Assembly: GCA_015056055.1 (NCBI GenBank)
Contig: SVHC01000009.1
Span: 1-64,000 of the forward strand
Source of the DNA: Clostridiales bacterium
GTDB taxonomy: Bacteria; Bacillota; Clostridia; Christensenellales; Aristaeellaceae
DNA: 64,000 bases
Direction: 5' to 3'
The translations under genes were made by a program, and so were the position numbers. Under the pieces are notes generated by a model. It had not been told where the DNA came from. It worked only from the letters and a program-made list of their open reading frames with translations, and did no database searches. Positions 54,864 through 63,928 of the stretch are shown here, in pieces (position 1 is the first letter of the stretch; each line of letters starts with the position of its first letter).

Positions 54864-55574
54864 ATGACGAAAAAGCTGTTCAAGCGCACTGTTTTTCCCC
54901 TGATTCTGACGGCATACGCCTTCCTGTGTCAGGGCGGCGCATACGCCATTGCCCGCATGATCGCAGGCGGATGGGAAAAGACCGATATCACCACTGCCTT
55001 TGACCGTTTGATTCCATTCGTGCCGTGGACGGTGGCCATATACTTTGGCTGCTATCTCTTCTGGATCGCGAATTACTTCATCTGCGCACGGGATGAAAGC
55101 GACGCGCGCGCACGGTTCTTTGCTGCGGATACGATTGCAAAGGGGATCTGCTTTGTCATTTTCCTTTTGTTTCCCACAACGAATGTGCGTCCCGATGTTG
55201 CGGGGGATGGGGTATGGAATGCACTGATGCGCCTTCTGTACAGCATTGATTCGCCGGACAATCTTTTCCCCTCCATGCACTGCCTGATGGGCTGGTTCTG
55301 CTGGGTTGGCGTGCGGAGGCGAAGCGACATTCCGATGTGGTACAAATGGTTCTCCCTTTTGGGCGCGCTGGCGGTGTGCGTATCTACGCTGACCACCTAT
55401 CAGCATGTAATTGCCGACGTAATCGGCGGTGTGCTGCTTTCCGAAATCTGCTATCTCTTTGCAGGTGCAAACGGAATCCGCCGGGCAGCCGCGCGGGGAA
55501 TTGAATGGCTTTACCGCAATATAGCCAAAATTCTGCATATATCCGCTGCGGATTTAGACGCATCTATCAGCTAA
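54864..55574 (+). CDS. PAP2-family membrane phosphatase-like protein
   Basis: 236 aa with about six membrane helices. The PAP2 motifs are PSMHCLMGW (middle motif) and TYQHVIADVIGG (third motif with His and Asp). The first motif is reduced to an Arg-Pro in TTNVRPD. Possible roles are undecaprenyl pyrophosphatase or phosphatidate phosphatase, or inositol phosphorylceramide-like synthase. It lies 21 nt after the methyltransferase. Confidence 0.82.
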   Translation: MTKKLFKRTVFPLILTAYAFLCQGGAYAIARMIAGGWEKTDITTAFDRLIPFVPWTVAIYFGCYLFWIANYFICARDESDARARFFAADTIAKGICFVIFLLFPTTNVRPDVAGDGVWNALMRLLYSIDSPDNLFPSMHCLMGWFCWVGVRRRSDIPMWYKWFSLLGALAVCVSTLTTYQHVIADVIGGVLLSEICYLFAGANGIRRAAARGIEWLYRNIAKILHISAADLDASIS

Positions 55575-55659
55575 GCCTTACAGGTGTTTTTTGACAAGCA
55601 GTGGCCTATGACCCTTGAGGTCTCGGGCCGATTTTTTTCTCATAATTCAGCAAATTCAT

Positions 55660-55688
55660 TTGACTTGTGCGGCCGGATAAACTATACT
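55660..55688 (+). promoter_or_regulatory. Promoter of the chromate transporter pair
   Basis: TTGACT (55660-55665), a 17-nt spacer and TATACT (55683-55688). Confidence 0.78.
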
Positions 55689-55730
55689 GGTAGAGCAGAA
55701 AAAAGCACCTGCAGAACGGAGGATATGCCA

Positions 55731-56321
55731 ATGCGCAAGAAGCTTTCGGCAATGGCCGAATTGTTCCTTACCTTTTTCAAGATCGGTCTTTTCACCTTCG
55801 GCGGCGGATATGCCATGCTGTCCGTGATCGAGGATGCGTGCGTAGAGAAGAAAAAGTGGATCACCCACGATGAAATGATGAACGTGACCGTTATCGCGGA
55901 ATCTACGCCCGGTCCCATCGCCATCAACTGCGCCACCTTCGTCGGCTACAAAACGGCGGGAATGCTCGGCTCCATCGCTGCGACCCTCGGCGTGGTTATG
56001 CCGTCGTTCATTATTATCTACATTATTTCCATGTTCCTGAATAACCTTCTGGAATATCCGATCGTTTCCAAGGCATTCAGCGGCATCCGCGCAGGCGTAA
56101 GCCTTCTGATCGTGGATGTGGGCGTAAACATGCTTTTGAAAATGGAAAAATCGCTGCAGGCACGCCTGATTGCATTCGGCTCCCTTGCCGCCATGCTGCT
56201 GATTGACATTTTTGCGTGGAACTTCTCGTCCATCGCACTGATTCTGATTGCAGGCGCGATCAGCCTTGCCCTGTATCTTGTGAAGGGTGCACCCGAAAAG
56301 AAGGGCGGTGAGGCAAAATGA
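55731..56321 (+). CDS. Chromate transporter, N-terminal-type half
   Basis: 196 aa from the ATG at 55731 (GGAGG 8 nt upstream). The CHR domain starts FFKIGLFTFGGGYAMLSVIE and contains ESTPGPIAINCATFVGY, both signatures of the family. It forms one half of a short-chain CHR pair with the next gene (4-nt overlap). Such pairs act together as an anion transporter; chromate itself need not be the natural substrate. Confidence 0.92.
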   Translation: MRKKLSAMAELFLTFFKIGLFTFGGGYAMLSVIEDACVEKKKWITHDEMMNVTVIAESTPGPIAINCATFVGYKTAGMLGSIAATLGVVMPSFIIIYIISMFLNNLLEYPIVSKAFSGIRAGVSLLIVDVGVNMLLKMEKSLQARLIAFGSLAAMLLIDIFAWNFSSIALILIAGAISLALYLVKGAPEKKGGEAK

Positions 56322-56875
56322 TCTATCTGGATCTTCTGCTCGGCTTTCTGAAAGTCGGCCTTTTCAGCTTCGGCGGTGCTTACAGCTCCATTCCTCTTGT
56401 GCGCGAGGTCGTGCACAAATATGGATGGCTGACCGATGAAGTCCTCACGCACATGATCGCAGTCAGCGAAAGCACGCCCGGTCCCATTACCGTAAACCTT
56501 GCAACCTATGTGGGAAGCAGCCAGGCAGGCGTGCTTGGCGCAGCCATTGCAACGCTGTCGGTAATTCTGCCCGCATTCTTCATCATCCTGCTCATCATGG
56601 TGGCGCTGAAGAAGGTTCTGGAAAGCAAGTATGTTCAGGCTGTGCTCGACGGGCTCAAGCCCTGCATCGCCGGCATCATCACGGCAACCGGCGTTTATAT
56701 GGCAGCATGCGGCCTTTTCAAGGAGGAAAATGTATCCCAGCTCGACTGGCGCGCAGTGGTCATTACGGCAGTTCTCGGCGCGGGCATGATCGTCTACCGC
56801 CGCATAAAAAAGAAGCGGCTTTCGCCGATTCTGATTATTGTGGCTTCCGCAATTCTGGGAATTATCCTGTACTAA
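56318..56875 (+). CDS. Chromate transporter, C-terminal-type half
   Basis: 185 aa. It again has the CHR pattern FLKVGLFSFGGAYSSIPLV and ESTPGPITVNLATYVG. It is coupled to the preceding half by an ATGA overlap. The two halves correspond to the tandem domains of long ChrA. The transcript ends at a hairpin at 56887. Confidence 0.92.
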   Translation: MIYLDLLLGFLKVGLFSFGGAYSSIPLVREVVHKYGWLTDEVLTHMIAVSESTPGPITVNLATYVGSSQAGVLGAAIATLSVILPAFFIILLIMVALKKVLESKYVQAVLDGLKPCIAGIITATGVYMAACGLFKEENVSQLDWRAVVITAVLGAGMIVYRRIKKKRLSPILIIVASAILGIILY

Positions 56876-56886
56876 GCGTATACTTC

Positions 56887-56920
56887 ACCTCATGCAGTTT
56901 AGCGCTGCATGAGGTATTTT
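56887..56920 (+). terminator. Intrinsic terminator of the chromate transporter genes
   Basis: ACCTCATGCAG pairs with CTGCATGAGGT, 7-nt loop, followed by ATTTTATTT. Confidence 0.85.
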
Positions 56921-56953
56921 ATTTCATCCCGCTTTGCCCATATTCCGCCCAGC

Positions 56954-56982
56954 TTGACGGATGGTAAAAACAGGAGTACAAT
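56954..56982 (+). promoter_or_regulatory. Promoter of the TPR/RCC1 lipoprotein
   Basis: TTGACG (56954-56959), a 17-nt spacer and TACAAT (56977-56982), 38 nt before the start. Confidence 0.7.
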
Positions 56983-57020
56983 GAAAACAGCTACAATTGC
57001 GCAGCAAGGAGTGATTACAG

Positions 57021-58886
57021 ATGAATCGCAAAATACGCATACTTTATAGTATGGTTCTTTTGGTTTGCCTGAGCATGATACTCGCAGGTTGCACGTCGGA
57101 TGCCGACAAATACCAAAAAGCGCAGGAAACCCTGCATACCGGCAAGTACGCAGAAGCCGTAACGGCATTTGAGGAACTGGGCAGCTATGAGGATGCCGAA
57201 AAGTACCTGATATACGCCCGAACCATGGTTCTGGCTGAAGAGGGCAGCTTTGACCAAGCCGTAGCCCGATTTACTTTGCTGGGCGAATTCCAGGACAGCG
57301 CTCTGCAGGCTGTATACTATACGGCGCGCCTGGCCGAGGCCGAGCAGCGATACGAGGAGGCAGATGCGCTCTACCAGACCATCATCTCCTTCCGTGACAG
57401 TATGGAGCGCACAGCAAAGCTAAATGATATGATTCTTGACCGGGATTTTGCCGTTGCTCGTCAGGTGCTTCTCGGCGAAATCAGTGAGCAGAGCACGATT
57501 ATTGACCTCAAAGCCCTGTTCGGCAAGGCATACTCTGACTCCAGCACGAAAATGCCGGAACAGTTTAGCCAATTGGCAGCTGACGCGCTTGCCGCCGGGC
57601 GGTACAGCAGCGCGGAAACCATTCTTGCATGGCTGAATGAGGCTGGCTATGAGGGCGGCACGCAGCTGAATCTGGATATTCTTTTTGCACAGGCAAAGCA
57701 GCAGATGGGCGAGGGCAACTATCGCAATGCTCTTGTTCAGCTGGAATCGCTGCATGCGGAAGGATATTCCGCCGCCAAAGACGCACTGATCGAATGCTGC
57801 ATCCAGTTGGGCATGCAGACAGAGGCAGACGGAAAATATGCCTCCGCAAGCGATTGGTATGCCAAGGCGCAGGCATATGGCGACAGTTCTGCCGCCCAGC
57901 ATATCGAGCGCCTTCATGGCATTCTTGCATCCCGGTACAATGAAGCCGAGCAGCTGCTCGCGCAGAGTGATTTTTCCGGCGCATACGCAGCTTTCAAAAA
58001 CCTGTCCGGATACAAGGACGCCTATGACCGGGCAACGGACACGCTGATTACCCTCCGGACAGAAACCACCGCGCAAATTACCTGCGGTTCCAATCACACG
58101 GTTGCCCTGAAGGCAGACGGCACCCTGATGGCGACCGGAACCAACTACGACGGCCAATGCAACGTAGAAAACGGGCGCGATATCGTGGCCATAGATGCCG
58201 GTAGTTTCACCACCCTGGGGCTGAAGGCGAACGGAACCGTAGTTGCAACGGGTGACAACGAGTACGGACAATGCGACGTTGACGCTTGGCGCAATATCGC
58301 AGCCGTGGCCGTCGGCTCTAAGCATACCGTCGGCCTCAAGACGGACGGTACCGTGGTTACGGAGGGAAACAACCGATTTGGACAGTGCGACGCAGACAAA
58401 TGGCGCGATATTGTGGCCGTAGACGCCGGATCGTTCCACACCGTCGGCGTAAAGGCGGACGGCACCGTGGTAGCAACGGGAAAAAATGATTTCGGCCAGC
58501 TCGACGTAAGCGAGTGGTGCGATATCGTGGCCGTAGCCACAGGTAAATATCACACCGTCGGCCTGAAAAAGGACGGCACTGTAGTCGGCACAGGACAGAA
58601 CAATTATGGTGAATGCAATTTAGACGCATGGTATGATATTGTAGACATAGCAGTCGGCGAGCATACTACCATCGGTCTGAAAGCGGACGGCAGCGTAGTC
58701 ATCGTGGGAAGCAATGACTACAACCAGCACGACGTAAGTGAATGGCGCGATATCGTGGCCATAGATGCCGGCGCCTCATTCCTTTGCGATCACATCGCCG
58801 GCTTGAAAGCGGACGGCACAGTCGTTATCCTATGTGACAACAGCCGCAATCCATGCGATACATCTGAATGGAACCTTTTCGAGTAA
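57021..58886 (+). CDS. Lipoprotein with TPR-like and RCC1-like repeats
   Basis: 621 aa. The signal peptide ends with lipobox LAGC (C24). About residues 30-340 are helical TPR-like repeats (KYAEAVTAFEELGSYEDAEKYL and similar). About residues 350-620 are seven RCC1-like blades of about 39 residues (pattern HTVGLKADGTVVATG followed by NxxGQCDVxxWRDIVAV). Blades five onward show Asp-Val-Ser-Glu-Trp variations. It is anchored outside the cell and probably binds a protein or glycan; no enzyme motif is visible. SD AAGGAG, single-gene unit. Confidence 0.85.
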   Translation: MNRKIRILYSMVLLVCLSMILAGCTSDADKYQKAQETLHTGKYAEAVTAFEELGSYEDAEKYLIYARTMVLAEEGSFDQAVARFTLLGEFQDSALQAVYYTARLAEAEQRYEEADALYQTIISFRDSMERTAKLNDMILDRDFAVARQVLLGEISEQSTIIDLKALFGKAYSDSSTKMPEQFSQLAADALAAGRYSSAETILAWLNEAGYEGGTQLNLDILFAQAKQQMGEGNYRNALVQLESLHAEGYSAAKDALIECCIQLGMQTEADGKYASASDWYAKAQAYGDSSAAQHIERLHGILASRYNEAEQLLAQSDFSGAYAAFKNLSGYKDAYDRATDTLITLRTETTAQITCGSNHTVALKADGTLMATGTNYDGQCNVENGRDIVAIDAGSFTTLGLKANGTVVATGDNEYGQCDVDAWRNIAAVAVGSKHTVGLKTDGTVVTEGNNRFGQCDADKWRDIVAVDAGSFHTVGVKADGTVVATGKNDFGQLDVSEWCDIVAVATGKYHTVGLKKDGTVVGTGQNNYGECNLDAWYDIVDIAVGEHTTIGLKADGSVVIVGSNDYNQHDVSEWRDIVAIDAGASFLCDHIAGLKADGTVVILCDNSRNPCDTSEWNLFE

Positions 58887-58896
58887 CGCAGCGCAA

Positions 58897-58938
58897 ATCA
58901 CCCCATGCAGAAAACATCTCTGCATGGGGTGATGTTTT
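58897..58938. terminator. Terminator between convergent genes
   Basis: ATCACCCCATGCAG pairs with CTGCATGGGGTGAT, followed by GTTTTAT on the plus strand. Confidence 0.82.
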
Positions 58939-59332
58939 ATTCCGTTACGATTTCGCCTTTCCAATCCATGATGCCGCCGAATTCCACAATGTTTGTGTAT
59001 CCGAGGTTTACCAGTTTCTGTGCCGCCTGCTTGGAGCGGTTACCGCTGCGGCAGTAGACGAGAATCAGCTTGTCTTTATCCGAAAGGGAGAGGATTTCCT
59101 CCGTTCCGATATCTTCATTGGGAAGATTGACTGCGCCGGGGATATGCCCCGATGCAAATTCCTCCGGGGTGCGTACGTCGAGAATGAGATAATCCGTTTC
59201 ATTTGCCATCACACTGACGGCTTCATCCATGGTGATCTGCCTGTAGGTAGAATTTTCTTCCATATGTGTGCAGGCCGTCAGGAGGAAAAAGCACAGCAAG
59301 AACGGAAATGCAATTGCAATCAGGCTTTTCAC
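58937..59332 (-). CDS. Rhodanese-like lipoprotein
   Basis: 131 aa with a GTG start at 59332 (GAGGAG 9 nt upstream). The signal peptide ends in LTAC (lipid cysteine C21). A single rhodanese domain has DVRTPEEFASGHIPGAVNLP and catalytic C94 in YCRSGNRS. Being extracytoplasmic, it could move sulfur or act as a redox-linked thiol protein; the substrate is unknown. It follows the SDR gene by 23 nt. Confidence 0.9.
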   Translation of the reverse strand: MKSLIAIAFPFLLCFFLLTACTHMEENSTYRQITMDEAVSVMANETDYLILDVRTPEEFASGHIPGAVNLPNEDIGTEEILSLSDKDKLILVYCRSGNRSKQAAQKLVNLGYTNIVEFGGIMDWKGEIVTE

Positions 59333-59355
59333 TGAGGGCCACTCCTCTCTTTGCG

Positions 59356-60102
59356 TTATGAACGCGCCATGCCATCCACGCTGAGAACTACGCCCGTGAT
59401 GTAGGACGCTTCATCCGATGCGAGGAAGACAAACGCATTTGCGATATCTTCCGGCTGACCGAGGCGGCGCAGCGGAATTTGCTTGATCATGGGCTCGATA
59501 ACTTCTTTGGGCACAGCCTTCATCATATCGGTTTCGGTGATACCGGGCGCAACCGCATTCACGCGGATGCCCTTGGGACCCAGCTCACGCGCAAGGGATA
59601 CGGTAAGTCCGTTGACCGCGAACTTGGATGCCGGGTAGGCGAATCCGCTGGGCTGGCCGGAAATGCTGACCATGGACGAAGTGGAAAGGATAACGCCCCT
59701 TCCGTGCTTGACCATGCATTCGCTGGCGGCGCGGGTGGCGTTGAATACGCCCTTCACGTTCAGGTCCATGACCTTATCAAAGGTTTCTTCGGTGTATTCG
59801 GTAAAGGGCGTGCTTTCGGAAACGCCCGCATTGTTTACGAGAATATCCACGCAGCCGTACTTCATTGCCGCATCACGGAATGCATTGCGCACGGATTCCA
59901 GACTGGACAGCTGCGGGCTCATGCCTGCAACGGTGGCATTCGGGTGTTTTTCCTGAAGACGGGCAACCGCCTCGTCCGCGGATTTCTGGGAGCTTGCAGT
60001 TATGATGACGGTGGCTCCCTCCTGCAGAAATTTGTCGGCAGTGGCAAATCCGATGCCACGGCTGCCGCCGGTGATGATAGCAACTTTATCTTTCAGCCTC
60101 AT
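59356..60102 (-). CDS. Short-chain dehydrogenase/reductase (FabG-like)
   Basis: 248 aa classical SDR. The NADP(H) loop is GGSRGIGFATA. NNAG is present, the catalytic Ser lies in STSSMVSISG, and Tyr-Lys in YPASKFAV. C-terminal PEDIANAFVFLASDEASYITG is typical of FabG-like enzymes. It is alone with the rhodanese gene, not in a fatty acid cluster, so another carbonyl substrate is likely. A TATAAT box precedes the AAGGAGG site. Confidence 0.92.
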   Translation of the reverse strand: MRLKDKVAIITGGSRGIGFATADKFLQEGATVIITASSQKSADEAVARLQEKHPNATVAGMSPQLSSLESVRNAFRDAAMKYGCVDILVNNAGVSESTPFTEYTEETFDKVMDLNVKGVFNATRAASECMVKHGRGVILSTSSMVSISGQPSGFAYPASKFAVNGLTVSLARELGPKGIRVNAVAPGITETDMMKAVPKEVIEPMIKQIPLRRLGQPEDIANAFVFLASDEASYITGVVLSVDGMARS

Positions 60103-60178
60103 TGTGAGAACCTCCTTATTTTTTCCTTGTGATTATATAATACCCGGAAATGGAAGGTTTGAAACACGGAATTTTTCT

Positions 60179-60327
60179 CTCCCTCGGTCAGCTTCGCTGC
60201 CAGCATCCCTCAATTCGCAATAGTCATACGTCAGCGCTTTGCTTGCCGTATTCCTTTGCTCATTGGGCTTACTACGGCCTGTTTCCGCCACTGGCGGCGG
60301 CCTGCGTGCGCCCCTCGTCAGAGGGAG
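60179..60327 (+). repeat. CTCCCTC...GAGGGAG element, copy C
   Basis: 149 bp, same orientation as copies A and B. The left end is CTCCCTCGGTCAGCTTCGCTG, with a CAG-TTCG-CTG hairpin. It is followed within 20 bp by a GCCCCCGCA/TGCGGGGG hairpin (60344-60364). Confidence 0.78.
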
Positions 60328-60399
60328 CCCGCTGTACACAAAAGCCCCCGCATTGCTGCGGGGGGAGTGTCAAAAATACTTGTAAGGGATAGATATGTC

Positions 60400-60568
60400 T
60401 AAATCCGCAGCGGCGGCGTGTACGCCGCGAGGAGCGTATTTTTTCGCAGGGAGCTTGCGTACCGAAGAAAAAATCGTTTCCTTGCAGATTTTACGGTCGA
60501 AATCTAAAAGATTTCAGTAAAATCTGGTGAGGGTGGCAGTGGCGGGGGAGTTTACTTCCCCGTCCACA
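60400..60568 (+). repeat. Dispersed putative structured RNA element, copy 2
   Basis: 169-nt counterpart of 5732-5902. The 5' 35 nt and the 3' 35 nt are nearly identical. The central nested stem is AGATTTTA/TAAAATCT around GAAATCT/AGATTTC. It is bounded by two copies of a CCCCCGCATTGCTGCGGGGG hairpin (60344-60364 and 60602-60623). An AGGATG/CATCCT stem with an A5/T6 tract lies between the element and the second hairpin. No gene is present in 60103-60629. Confidence 0.75.
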
Positions 60569-60600
60569 AGGATGGCAAAAATACTTTTTTGACATCCTAC

Positions 60601-60628
60601 AGCCCCCGCATTGCTGCGGGGGCTCTTT
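60601..60628. terminator. Terminator hairpin beyond pflA
   Basis: AGCCCCCGCA pairs with TGCGGGGGCT, 4-nt loop, followed by CTTTAT on the plus strand; 6 nt beyond the pflA stop. Confidence 0.75.
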
Positions 60629-60629
60629 A

Positions 60630-61343
60630 TCATGCATTCATTTGTTCAGTCAGGCGGGCATTGAGCTTTGCAAGATCGCTTTCCTTCATCTGCGGTGTAT
60701 CCGCAAGGGGGAAGGTGATGCCGAGGGAAGCATACTTCTCAATGCAGAGGGTACGGAAGGGGAGAAGTTCGACCTTCTTTATGCAGGAATGGCCGCGAAG
60801 CAATTCTGCGAGGCGGTCGATATCCTCCTCATTATCATTGATGCCCGGAACCACGACATGGCGAATCCATGCATCGCGGCCGATGGACTCAAGATATTCA
60901 AGGAAATCAAGCGCATTTTGGAGGCTGCCTTTGATGTACTCCCGATAGCTTTCCTCGGTGGTCATTTTGATATCGAGGAGCACAAGATCAACCGTTTCAA
61001 GCAGCGCCTTTACAGAATCATCCAGCACCTCGCCGCAGGTATCAATGGCAATATGCAGCCCTTTTTCCTTCAGAAGCAGCGCCGTTTCGCGAACAAAATC
61101 CGCCTGAAGGCAGGGTTCGCCGCCCGAAAAGGTCACGCCGCCATCCTTGATATAGGGATAAAAGCGCAGGATCTTTTTGGCAACATCGGCGTGATCCTGC
61201 TGGTTTTCCGCATGGCACTGCCACGTATCGGGGTTGTGGCAGTACGCGCAGCGGAGCGGGCACCCCTCGGTGAAAATCACCGAACGGACGCCCGGCCCGT
61301 CAACCGTGCCGAGGGACTGAATGCTGTGAACGTAGCCTTTCAT
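60630..61343 (-). CDS. pflA: Pyruvate formate-lyase activating enzyme
   Basis: 237 aa radical SAM activase. The cluster motif is CPLRCAYC (C28, C32, C35), with GGVTFSGGEPCLQ following. It abstracts a hydrogen from the glycyl residue of PflB using SAM. It lies 9 nt after pflB, in the same riboswitch-controlled transcript. Confidence 0.96.
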   Translation of the reverse strand: MKGYVHSIQSLGTVDGPGVRSVIFTEGCPLRCAYCHNPDTWQCHAENQQDHADVAKKILRFYPYIKDGGVTFSGGEPCLQADFVRETALLLKEKGLHIAIDTCGEVLDDSVKALLETVDLVLLDIKMTTEESYREYIKGSLQNALDFLEYLESIGRDAWIRHVVVPGINDNEEDIDRLAELLRGHSCIKKVELLPFRTLCIEKYASLGITFPLADTPQMKESDLAKLNARLTEQMNA

Positions 61344-61352
61344 GCCGCAGGA

Positions 61353-63590
61353 TTACATCTTCTCGTGGAAGGTACGGCTGATAACTTCCTTCTGCTGTTC
61401 CTTGGAGAGCTTATGGAAGTTTACGGCATAGCCGGAAACGCGGATGGTGAGGTTCGGATAGAGTTCCGGATTCTCCATAGCGTCGATCAGCTTCTGGCGG
61501 TTGAGCACGTTTACGTTGATGTGGTGTGCCATCTGGCTGAAGTAGCCGCCGAGGATGTTCACCAGGTTGGAAACGCGCTCGTCATCGTTCTTGCCCAGAG
61601 CTTCGGGCACGATGGAGAAGGTGTTGGAAATACCGTCGCGGCAATCGTCGTAGGAAAGCTTGGCAACCGAGTTCAGGGAAGCCAGCGCACCGTTCTTTTC
61701 ACGGTTGTGCATGGGGTTTGCACCCGGAGCAAAGGGTTCGCCTGCAGCGCGACCGTCGGGAGTTGCGCCGGTCTTCTTGCCGTAAACGACGTTGGAGGTG
61801 ATGGTCAGAACAGACAGCGTATGGATGGCGCCGCGGTAGGTGGGATTCTTACGCAGCTCGGTAATAAGCGTGTGCAGAATTTCCTGGGCGATATTGTCCA
61901 CGCGGTCGTCATCGTTGCCGAATTTCGGGAAATCGCCCTCGGTTTCAAAGCCGGTGATCACACCGCGCTCGTTGCGAACGGGGCGTACCTTGGCATACTT
62001 GATGGCGGAGAGGCTATCCGCGATAACGGAAAGACCTGCTGCGCCGAAAGCCATCAGGCGCTCGACCTCGGTATCGTGCAGAGCGAGCTGGACCTTTTCA
62101 TAAGCGTACTTGTCATGCATGAAGTGGATGACGTTCATGGTATCCACATACTGTGCGGCGAGCCAGCTCATATAAATGTTCAGGCGCTCCATGACCTTGT
62201 CGTAGTCCAGAATTTCATCCGCCATAACTTCCATATCCGGACCGAGCTTGCCATTGAGCTTTTCTTCGTAGCCGCCGTTCAGTGCAAGCAGAAGAATCTT
62301 GGGCAGGTTGCAGCGTGCGCCGAAGAACTGCATCTGCTTGCCGACCTTCATTGCGCTTACGCAGCAGGCGATGGCGTAGTCGTCGCCGTAGGTGGGACGC
62401 ATGAGGTCATCGTTCTCATACTGGATGGAATCGGTATCAATGGATACGCGTGCGCAGTAGCGCTTGAATGCCTCGGGCAGATTTTCAGACCAGAGGATGG
62501 TGAGGTTCGGCTCCGGAGCGCAGCCGAGGTTGTACAGCGTGTGCAGGAAACGGAATGCCGTCTTGGTAACGAGAGTACGTCCGTCTTCGCCCATGCCGCC
62601 GACAACTTCGGTGATCCACATAGGATCGCCGCCGAAGAGCTCATTGTACTCGGGAGTACGCAGGTGGCGGATCATGCGCAGCTTGATAACGAACTGATCG
62701 ATGAGTTCCTGTGCGCCTTCTTCGGTGAGCAGACCGCGACGGATATCGCGCTCAAGATAGATATCAATGAAGGTGCCGGTGCGTCCAAGGGACATGGCGG
62801 CGCCGTTTTGCTCCTTGTTGGCGGCAAGGTAACCGAAGTACAGCCACTGAATGGCTTCGGTTGCATTCTCTGCGGGGCGGGAAATATCGCAGCCGTACAG
62901 AGCAGCCATATCGCGCAGCTTGCCAAGGAAGTCGATCTGCTTATAGAGTTCCTCGGTCAGACGGATGCGATCTTCCGTCATGCGGTTGTGGCCAAGATTT
63001 TCCTTATCCTTCTTCTTTTCCGCAATGAGGTAGTCGATACCATACAGAGCGATACGGCGATAGTCGCCGATGATGCGGCCGCGGCCGTAAGCATCCGGAA
63101 GTCCCGTCAGAATGCCGACATGGCGCATGGCGCGCATATCTTCGGTGTAAGCGCGGAAAACACCGTCGTTGTGCGTGGTGCGGTAATGGAAAGAACGCTC
63201 AACTTCTTCGCCCAGTTCGTAGCCGTAAGCCTTGCAGGCACTGCGTGCCATACGGATACCGCCGAAGGGGTTGACGCCGCGCTCAAGAGGAGCACCGGTC
63301 TGCAGACCGACGATGATTTCGTCTTCCTTCTTAAGATATGCGGCGGGGTAGTTCAGAAGGGAGGAAACGGTGTTCGTATCAATGCTGATAACGCCGCCCT
63401 TTTCGCGTTCTTCCTTCAGCTTTGCTTCAAAAGCCTCCATGAGACGCTGGGTACGTGCGGAGGGGCCGGCAAGGAATGCCTCATCTCCGGTATAGGGGGT
63501 ATAGTTTTTCTGAACAAAATCCCTGACATCGGTCTTTTCACACCAGTTGCCCGGAATAAATGTTTCCCATGCGGTTTTAAGCTGTTCCAT
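61353..63590 (-). CDS. pflB: Formate C-acetyltransferase (pyruvate formate-lyase)
   Basis: 745 aa. It splits pyruvate with CoA into acetyl-CoA and formate without oxygen. The active-site cysteine pair is C409-C410 (ACCVSAM). The glycyl radical is G720 in RVSGYAVNF near the C-terminus. The ATG at 63590 has GAGAGG upstream; the open frame continuing upstream is the riboswitch leader and is not coding. Acetyl-CoA made here feeds pta-ackA at 12-14 kb. Confidence 0.97.
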   Translation of the reverse strand: MEQLKTAWETFIPGNWCEKTDVRDFVQKNYTPYTGDEAFLAGPSARTQRLMEAFEAKLKEEREKGGVISIDTNTVSSLLNYPAAYLKKEDEIIVGLQTGAPLERGVNPFGGIRMARSACKAYGYELGEEVERSFHYRTTHNDGVFRAYTEDMRAMRHVGILTGLPDAYGRGRIIGDYRRIALYGIDYLIAEKKKDKENLGHNRMTEDRIRLTEELYKQIDFLGKLRDMAALYGCDISRPAENATEAIQWLYFGYLAANKEQNGAAMSLGRTGTFIDIYLERDIRRGLLTEEGAQELIDQFVIKLRMIRHLRTPEYNELFGGDPMWITEVVGGMGEDGRTLVTKTAFRFLHTLYNLGCAPEPNLTILWSENLPEAFKRYCARVSIDTDSIQYENDDLMRPTYGDDYAIACCVSAMKVGKQMQFFGARCNLPKILLLALNGGYEEKLNGKLGPDMEVMADEILDYDKVMERLNIYMSWLAAQYVDTMNVIHFMHDKYAYEKVQLALHDTEVERLMAFGAAGLSVIADSLSAIKYAKVRPVRNERGVITGFETEGDFPKFGNDDDRVDNIAQEILHTLITELRKNPTYRGAIHTLSVLTITSNVVYGKKTGATPDGRAAGEPFAPGANPMHNREKNGALASLNSVAKLSYDDCRDGISNTFSIVPEALGKNDDERVSNLVNILGGYFSQMAHHINVNVLNRQKLIDAMENPELYPNLTIRVSGYAVNFHKLSKEQQKEVISRTFHEKM

Positions 63591-63635
63591 ATTCTTATAC
63601 CTCTCTTTTCTGTGATGTAGGTCCTGCGAGAAAGC

Positions 63636-63667
63636 AAAAAGGCAGCTTTGCTCCTCGCAAAACTGCC
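63636..63667 (-). terminator. Riboswitch-controlled terminator in the pflB leader
   Basis: Minus-strand hairpin GGCAGTTTTGC / GCAAAGCTGCC with loop GAGGA, then TTTTT (complement of 63636-63640). Its 5' arm shares GGCAG with the 3' end of the ZTP aptamer, so ligand binding and termination exclude each other. Confidence 0.88.
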
Positions 63668-63735
63668 CAGACGGTCGGCATATAACACTCCACGTTTCCC
63701 TTGTGTTTTTCACAAATTCCGTCAGTCGCGTGAAG
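63663..63735 (-). ncRNA. ZTP riboswitch (pfl motif)
   Basis: On the minus strand the 5' part is CGACTGACGGAA, then a hairpin TTTGTG-AAAAA-CACAA, then GGGAAACGTGGAG. The 3' conserved part is TGCCGACCGTCTGGGCAG. These match the pfl/ZTP riboswitch consensus as I know it, a class first noted upstream of pfl genes. The ligands ZTP/ZMP signal low 10-formyltetrahydrofolate. Folate needs formate, which PFL supplies. The aptamer is followed by a terminator, so it is an ON switch. Confidence 0.9.
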
Positions 63736-63743
63736 CCATTTAT

Positions 63744-63772
63744 ACTGTACCACAATGCCATATGGCTGTCAA
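63744..63772 (-). promoter_or_regulatory. Promoter of pflBA
   Basis: Minus-strand TTGACA (63772-63767), a 17-nt spacer and TACAGT (63749-63744). The expected start near 63737 places the ZTP aptamer at the very 5' end of the RNA. Confidence 0.78.
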
Positions 63773-63790
63773 GCAAAGGCCAGTTCATTT

Positions 63791-63808
63791 TTGTGAAAAC
63801 TTTCACAA
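63791..63808. promoter_or_regulatory. Rex operator upstream of pflBA
   Basis: TTGTGAAAACTTTCACAA is a perfect inverted repeat fitting the Rex consensus TTGTGAA-N4-TTCACAA. It lies 19 bp upstream of the -35 box. Rex senses NADH/NAD+ and commonly controls fermentation genes in Firmicutes. The site is upstream rather than overlapping, so it could act as an upstream repressor site or serve a further promoter. Confidence 0.75.
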
Positions 63809-63886
63809 AAGACCCGAGTGAAACCACACCTTCCGACCAATAGTGCGCGGATTTACAGTATAAATATACCCCAAAATCGACACGAC

Positions 63887-63915
63887 AAAACAGGCAATCC
63901 TACGAGGAAAGCCTG
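63887..63915 (-). terminator. Terminator of the gene at the right edge
   Basis: Minus-strand CAGGC...GCCTG hairpin with an inner CCT/AGG stem, then TTTTG. It supports a minus-strand gene ending at 63929. Confidence 0.65.
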
Positions 63916-63928
63916 CTTCCTCCTGTGA

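Noticed and set aside
60642..63620. A 992-aa plus-strand frame opposite pflA-pflB
   Set aside because: The opposite strand carries catalytic motifs of both PFL and its activase; the long frame is an antisense effect of codon usage.
63701..63715. A second Rex site (TTGTG-N5-CACAA)
   Set aside because: The half-site spacing is 5 rather than 8, and it is the internal hairpin of the ZTP aptamer.
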